This document shows, piece by piece, positions 30,465 through 33,454 of a stretch of DNA of 33,454 bases. Positions within the stretch are counted from its first letter, which is position 1, and every line of letters begins with the position of its first letter. The notes under the pieces were generated by a model. It saw only the letters and a list, made by a program, of their open reading frames with translations, had not been told where the DNA came from and did no database searches. This DNA is from CAZJHX01 sp964545715. Lineage in GTDB: Bacteria > Myxococcota_A > UBA9042 > GCA-2863065. The position numbers were made by a program, and so were the translations under genes. Where the stretch lies: the NCBI GenBank assembly GCA_964545715.1, contig CAZJHX010000119.1, forward strand, positions 1 through 33,454. Reading direction: 5' to 3'.

Positions 30465-31421
30465 GTGCGACACGCTGAGCTGAAGCTGATTCTGATTTGC
30501 GCACTGCTGGGTAGCTGGACCGCGGAAGCGAAAGACCCCTGGCGTAGCAGCGCTATCACTTACCGAAACGAGGTGAGCACCCTCACCTTGAACAACGACG
30601 AGCTGACGGACAACCCGTACTACGCGATGACGCTGTCGGTGCGGCCGCAGTGGTGGTTTGGCGACTCGGTGTACGTGCATGCGCGGTTTGCGATCAGCCA
30701 GGAGCTGACCAACTCGGACATCACAACCAACCGCGGTGAGACCTGGCCCACGGACCTGACGTTTCGTGTGGGCGCGGCGTCGTTCTATACGATTCCGGTC
30801 GTCGACATCAGCTTCTCCGCGGACATGGACGTCATCACGCCGACCAGCCCGGTCTCGCGAGCGCGGACGCTGCAGCTTGGCGTGGCTCCGGGCATCGGCG
30901 TGCGCGGCAACTACGACGTGCTGGGCGGCCTGTCGGTCGGCTATGGCTTTAGAAGCACGTTTTTGGCGCACGAGAGCACCACGGCGCAGCGCGAGGTCCC
31001 CAAGATTCCGGCGTGCGCGGGCTCCATCGCCAGCTGCGGCCTGGACATGGGCCTACGCAACTCCAGGATGCGCCTGTCGCACTCATTTGACGTGTCGATG
31101 ATGTTCACGAGCTGGATCGGGGTCGCCGCGAGCGGCGCGATGCTGACCGACTATCTGTACGACCTGCCGGCGACCGACGCGCGTGTCTCCACCGTGCCGC
31201 AAGAGCCCGAAGACCGGCGCTTTCTGGTCGCGACCGACCTGGCGCTGGTGCTCAAGCCGATGAAGTCGCTGGGCATCCGGATTGGCGCGGAGACGGTCAA
31301 CCCGCAGCTGGCGCCCGACTCGTCGACCTATACCCCGTTCATCAACCGATACACGTCGCTCTATTTCGACCTCAGCCTGGACGTGGCTGGGCTCGTCACA
31401 CAAATCCGTGGAGACCGTTAG
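30465..31421 (+). CDS. predicted outer-membrane beta-barrel-like protein
   Basis: A 318-residue exported protein. Signal peptide MRHAELKLILICALLGSWTAEA, then alternating-residue amphipathic strands rich in aromatic residues: YYAMTLSVRPQWWFGDSVYV, YTIPVVDISFSADMDVI, LQLGVAPGIGVRGNYDVLGG, FDVSMMFTSWIGVAASGAML and, near the end, YTSLYFDLSLDVAGLVTQI. That pattern is typical of outer-membrane barrels. One Cys pair (PACAGSIASCGLD) may form a loop disulphide. I cannot name a family. The GTG start is set by a strong AAGGAGA ribosome-binding site. Its stop lies 12 bp before the metalloprotease gene, and AGGAG overlaps the stop, so the two are co-expressed. Confidence 0.72.
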   Translation: MRHAELKLILICALLGSWTAEAKDPWRSSAITYRNEVSTLTLNNDELTDNPYYAMTLSVRPQWWFGDSVYVHARFAISQELTNSDITTNRGETWPTDLTFRVGAASFYTIPVVDISFSADMDVITPTSPVSRARTLQLGVAPGIGVRGNYDVLGGLSVGYGFRSTFLAHESTTAQREVPKIPACAGSIASCGLDMGLRNSRMRLSHSFDVSMMFTSWIGVAASGAMLTDYLYDLPATDARVSTVPQEPEDRRFLVATDLALVLKPMKSLGIRIGAETVNPQLAPDSSTYTPFINRYTSLYFDLSLDVAGLVTQIRGDR

Positions 31422-31433
31422 GAGACCCCGTAG

Positions 31434-33454
31434 ATGATGCGAATCCCCGCTGTTGCAACCCTGTTCTCCATCCTCATCTGGGGCCTCGTCACGGGCTGCG
31501 CTGAGCAGCGCCCGGCGATCGATCGTGTACAGCCCAACGCGCTGCCCAAGACCCAGTTTGACGGTGAGTACTACTACGTCAGGACGGTGGTGGACGTGCC
31601 GTCGGCTAACGGGTTCACCTTTGTGGGCCACACGGACCACTCAGGTATGACCAAAGTGACGTTCGACGTGCAGGAGGACGTGCTGTACGCGCGCCGCTCC
31701 ACCGAGCTGATCAAGGGCGCAGACGACAAAGCGACGGCAGGCGACAACTACATGGGCGAGGTGGTCGCGGCCTTCAAGATCGAGAAGCACTTCGACATCG
31801 TCAACGCGTACAACCCGACCACGGGCGAGCAGCTCAACATAATCGAGGAGAACACGACGGATCGGCCGTGGTACGCGCGGTCCTACATGCGCGTGAACTG
31901 GTCCCACAACCTGGTAACCAACTACCAGCTGGACTTTGAGTCGGCTGCGACCGAGTCCGTGCCGTACTACGTGCAGGAGACGGATCCGGAGACGGGCGAG
32001 CGCAACCCGGACGCGCCGCTGTTTGAAGAGGACGGCAGCTACTTCGACATCACGTCCAAGATCTTTGCCAAAGCGGGCTCGATCGAGCTGCCGCCGTACG
32101 GGGAGATCCCGCTGTGCTGGCTGCGCGGCGAGGAGTTCACGGAGTGCGGCGCAGGCGAGTACACCATTCGCCACAGTTTCAAGAAGATCGACCCCAACCA
32201 CCAGTACGAGCCGCTGGCCTACAAGGGCAAGGCCACCGAGGTCTTCGGTTATTTCACGACGGACCGGCTGAACTACGACAACCATGAGGGGATCATCGAG
32301 CAGGGCAAGGAGCGGTACATGAACCGCCACAACCTGTGGGTGAACTGGGTCGACGACAAGGGCGAGCCCATCGAGCCCGCCAAGCGCACGCTGCGACCCG
32401 TCGTCTACCACGTCAACCGCGACTTCCCGGACGACCTGAAGCCGATCGCCGCCGACGTGGCCGAGCAGTGGAACGTGGTGTTCACGGACACGGTCAAGGC
32501 GATGGGCCACGAACCCAAAGGCGACGTGTTCATCGCATGCTTGAACAACCCCGTGCTCGAGGGCGACCCGGCGGAGTGCGGCGGGGCCGGCAACTCCCCG
32601 CGCCTGGGCGACATTCGCTACTCCTTCATGGCCTACGTGCCCAAGTACATGACCTATGGCCTGCTGGGTCTGGGGCCCTCGAACAACGATCCGGAGACGG
32701 GCGAGATCATCAGCGGCATGGGCTACGTCTACCACCACAACAACCTGGCGGCGTACCGCGTGCAGGAGATGCTGGAGCTGCTGAACGGTGACCGTGACCC
32801 GAGCGACTTCATCGACGGCGTGGACCTGACGGACTGGGTCAAAACCGTCAACGGTGAGACCGAGAAGCCCAAACGCACCTACGGCCTGGACGACGCCGAG
32901 CACATGGTCGACCGCATCGCCAACGGGTGGCGCAGCAAATACTGGGAGGGCCACCGCCACACGCCGACGCAGGAGGACGTGGACTTTCAGAAGGAGCACG
33001 GCTTCGAGAAGTGGATCGCGCCGGTCAAGCAGCAGCTTTACGAGCAGGGGATCCTCAATGGCGAGATGCACTCCCCCGAGGGCAAGCTCGCCACCCTCAA
33101 AGACACGTACGTCGAGGATCTGCTGCTGAACAAGGAGATCCTGCTGGCCGGTGGCGCCCCCCCGAACATGCCCGTGCTGGAGCATCACAAGGACGCCGCG
33201 TCTGTGGCGCGCGGTGGCTTCGGCAACCTGCTCAAGGTGCGCGACCGCCTGCGCGAGGAGTACGCGGCCGCCAACAACATGTATCTGCCGGAGATGGCGG
33301 ACGACGCGCTGATCGGCCTGGCCCGCGACCTGAAGGGCGAGGATCCCGAGAAGGCGTACGCGGTCGTGCGCAAGGCCATCTACACCGCGGTGCTCGCGCA
33401 TGAGGTCGGCCACAGCCTGGGCCTGATGCACAACTTCGGCGGCTCCGACGACGC
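31434..33454 (+). CDS. zinc-metalloprotease lipoprotein (truncated by window end)
   Basis: At least 673 residues are visible with no stop before the edge. The signal peptide ends in a lipobox (LVTGC, Cys22), so it is lipid-anchored. The N-terminal 300 residues contain strands such as GEYYYVRTVVDVPS and GEVVAAFKIEKHFDI. Around residue 656 is HEVGHSLGLMHNF, the extended metzincin zinc motif H-E-x-x-H-x-x-G-x-x-H with Glu as catalytic base. It is reminiscent of the zinc-dependent metalloproteases with DUF5117/DUF4953-type architecture; that family label is tentative. ATG 31434 or 31437 starts the protein, with AGGAG at 31420-31424. Paired with the barrel-like gene. Confidence 0.88.
   Translation, partial: MMRIPAVATLFSILIWGLVTGCAEQRPAIDRVQPNALPKTQFDGEYYYVRTVVDVPSANGFTFVGHTDHSGMTKVTFDVQEDVLYARRSTELIKGADDKATAGDNYMGEVVAAFKIEKHFDIVNAYNPTTGEQLNIIEENTTDRPWYARSYMRVNWSHNLVTNYQLDFESAATESVPYYVQETDPETGERNPDAPLFEEDGSYFDITSKIFAKAGSIELPPYGEIPLCWLRGEEFTECGAGEYTIRHSFKKIDPNHQYEPLAYKGKATEVFGYFTTDRLNYDNHEGIIEQGKERYMNRHNLWVNWVDDKGEPIEPAKRTLRPVVYHVNRDFPDDLKPIAADVAEQWNVVFTDTVKAMGHEPKGDVFIACLNNPVLEGDPAECGGAGNSPRLGDIRYSFMAYVPKYMTYGLLGLGPSNNDPETGEIISGMGYVYHHNNLAAYRVQEMLELLNGDRDPSDFIDGVDLTDWVKTVNGETEKPKRTYGLDDAEHMVDRIANGWRSKYWEGHRHTPTQEDVDFQKEHGFEKWIAPVKQQLYEQGILNGEMHSPEGKLATLKDTYVEDLLLNKEILLAGGAPPNMPVLEHHKDAASVARGGFGNLLKVRDRLREEYAAANNMYLPEMADDALIGLARDLKGEDPEKAYAVVRKAIYTAVLAHEVGHSLGLMHNFGGSDD

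Noticed and set aside
31641..33431. 596-codon minus-strand frame opposite the metalloprotease
   Set aside because: Val/Leu/His-rich composition with no domain; the opposite strand has a lipobox and zinc motif.

Overview
The window is a gene-dense, high-GC bacterial chromosome segment. It holds about 28 genes on both strands, with very short gaps and many 1-11 bp gene overlaps. No rRNA, tRNA, transposon or CRISPR array is visible. Several traits point to Myxococcota or a relative from the former Deltaproteobacteria. These are many lipoproteins with acidic or proline-rich linkers, a cysteine-rich secreted protein built on a C-x4-D-C repeat, a Cys plus membrane helix plus Arg C-terminal tail, an ECF sigma/FecR pair, and AgmX/TonB-like and HEAT-repeat envelope proteins. 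The taxonomic call is inference from gene content.

Layout. 1-0.7 kb: the end of a Thr/Asp/Gly-rich surface protein with a sorting-type tail, facing a small membrane protein. 0.7-1.8 kb: a nitronate monooxygenase. 1.8-5.8 kb (minus): a tightly coupled three-gene unit with a predicted R-S-E ADP-ribosyltransferase first, then a GH31 glycosidase and a sugar-phosphate nucleotidyltransferase. 5.9-7.6 kb (plus, divergent): a ThuA-like protein and a Gfo/Idh/MocA oxidoreductase. 7.6-8.9 kb: a REC-LuxR response regulator with an apparent frameshift near its end, a lone PAS protein and a hairpin terminator. 8.9-10.8 kb: an endonuclease/exonuclease/phosphatase-fold enzyme and a GH172 (DUF2961) protein. 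10.8-13.9 kb: an acyl-CoA dehydrogenase and two divergent small-molecule methyltransferases. 13.9-20.8 kb: envelope genes, namely the Cys-repeat lipoprotein, a phospholipase D/CBM20 fusion lipoprotein overlapping a PilT-like ATPase, and a HEAT-repeat exported protein. 20.7-23.1 kb (minus): an ALDH7-type aldehyde dehydrogenase and a TonB-like protein. 23.2-24.6 kb: a thioredoxin-fold lipoprotein. 24.7-27.0 kb: glutamine-dependent NAD synthetase and a Nudix hydrolase. 27.1-29.0 kb: ECF sigma and FecR-like regulator. 29.1-30.4 kb: Cu/Zn superoxide dismutase and a divergent NAD(P)-binding protein. 30.5 kb to the end: an envelope protein and a zinc-metalloprotease lipoprotein cut by the window edge.

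The most notable result is at 23212-24645. The thioredoxin-fold lipoprotein is interrupted by one in-frame TGA exactly where the first cysteine of a W-C-x-x-C motif belongs. Homology-like sequence continues in the same frame to a normal stop 110 codons later, and a 7-bp hairpin follows the TGA at a spacing suited to a bacterial SECIS element. I read it as a selenoprotein with a U-x-x-C active site. A palindrome upstream of it recurs upstream of the envelope/protease pair at 30.4 kb, so the two units may share a regulator. The second standout is the ADP-ribosyltransferase leading a carbohydrate operon. The third is the PLD/CBM20 fusion next to a PilT-like motor.
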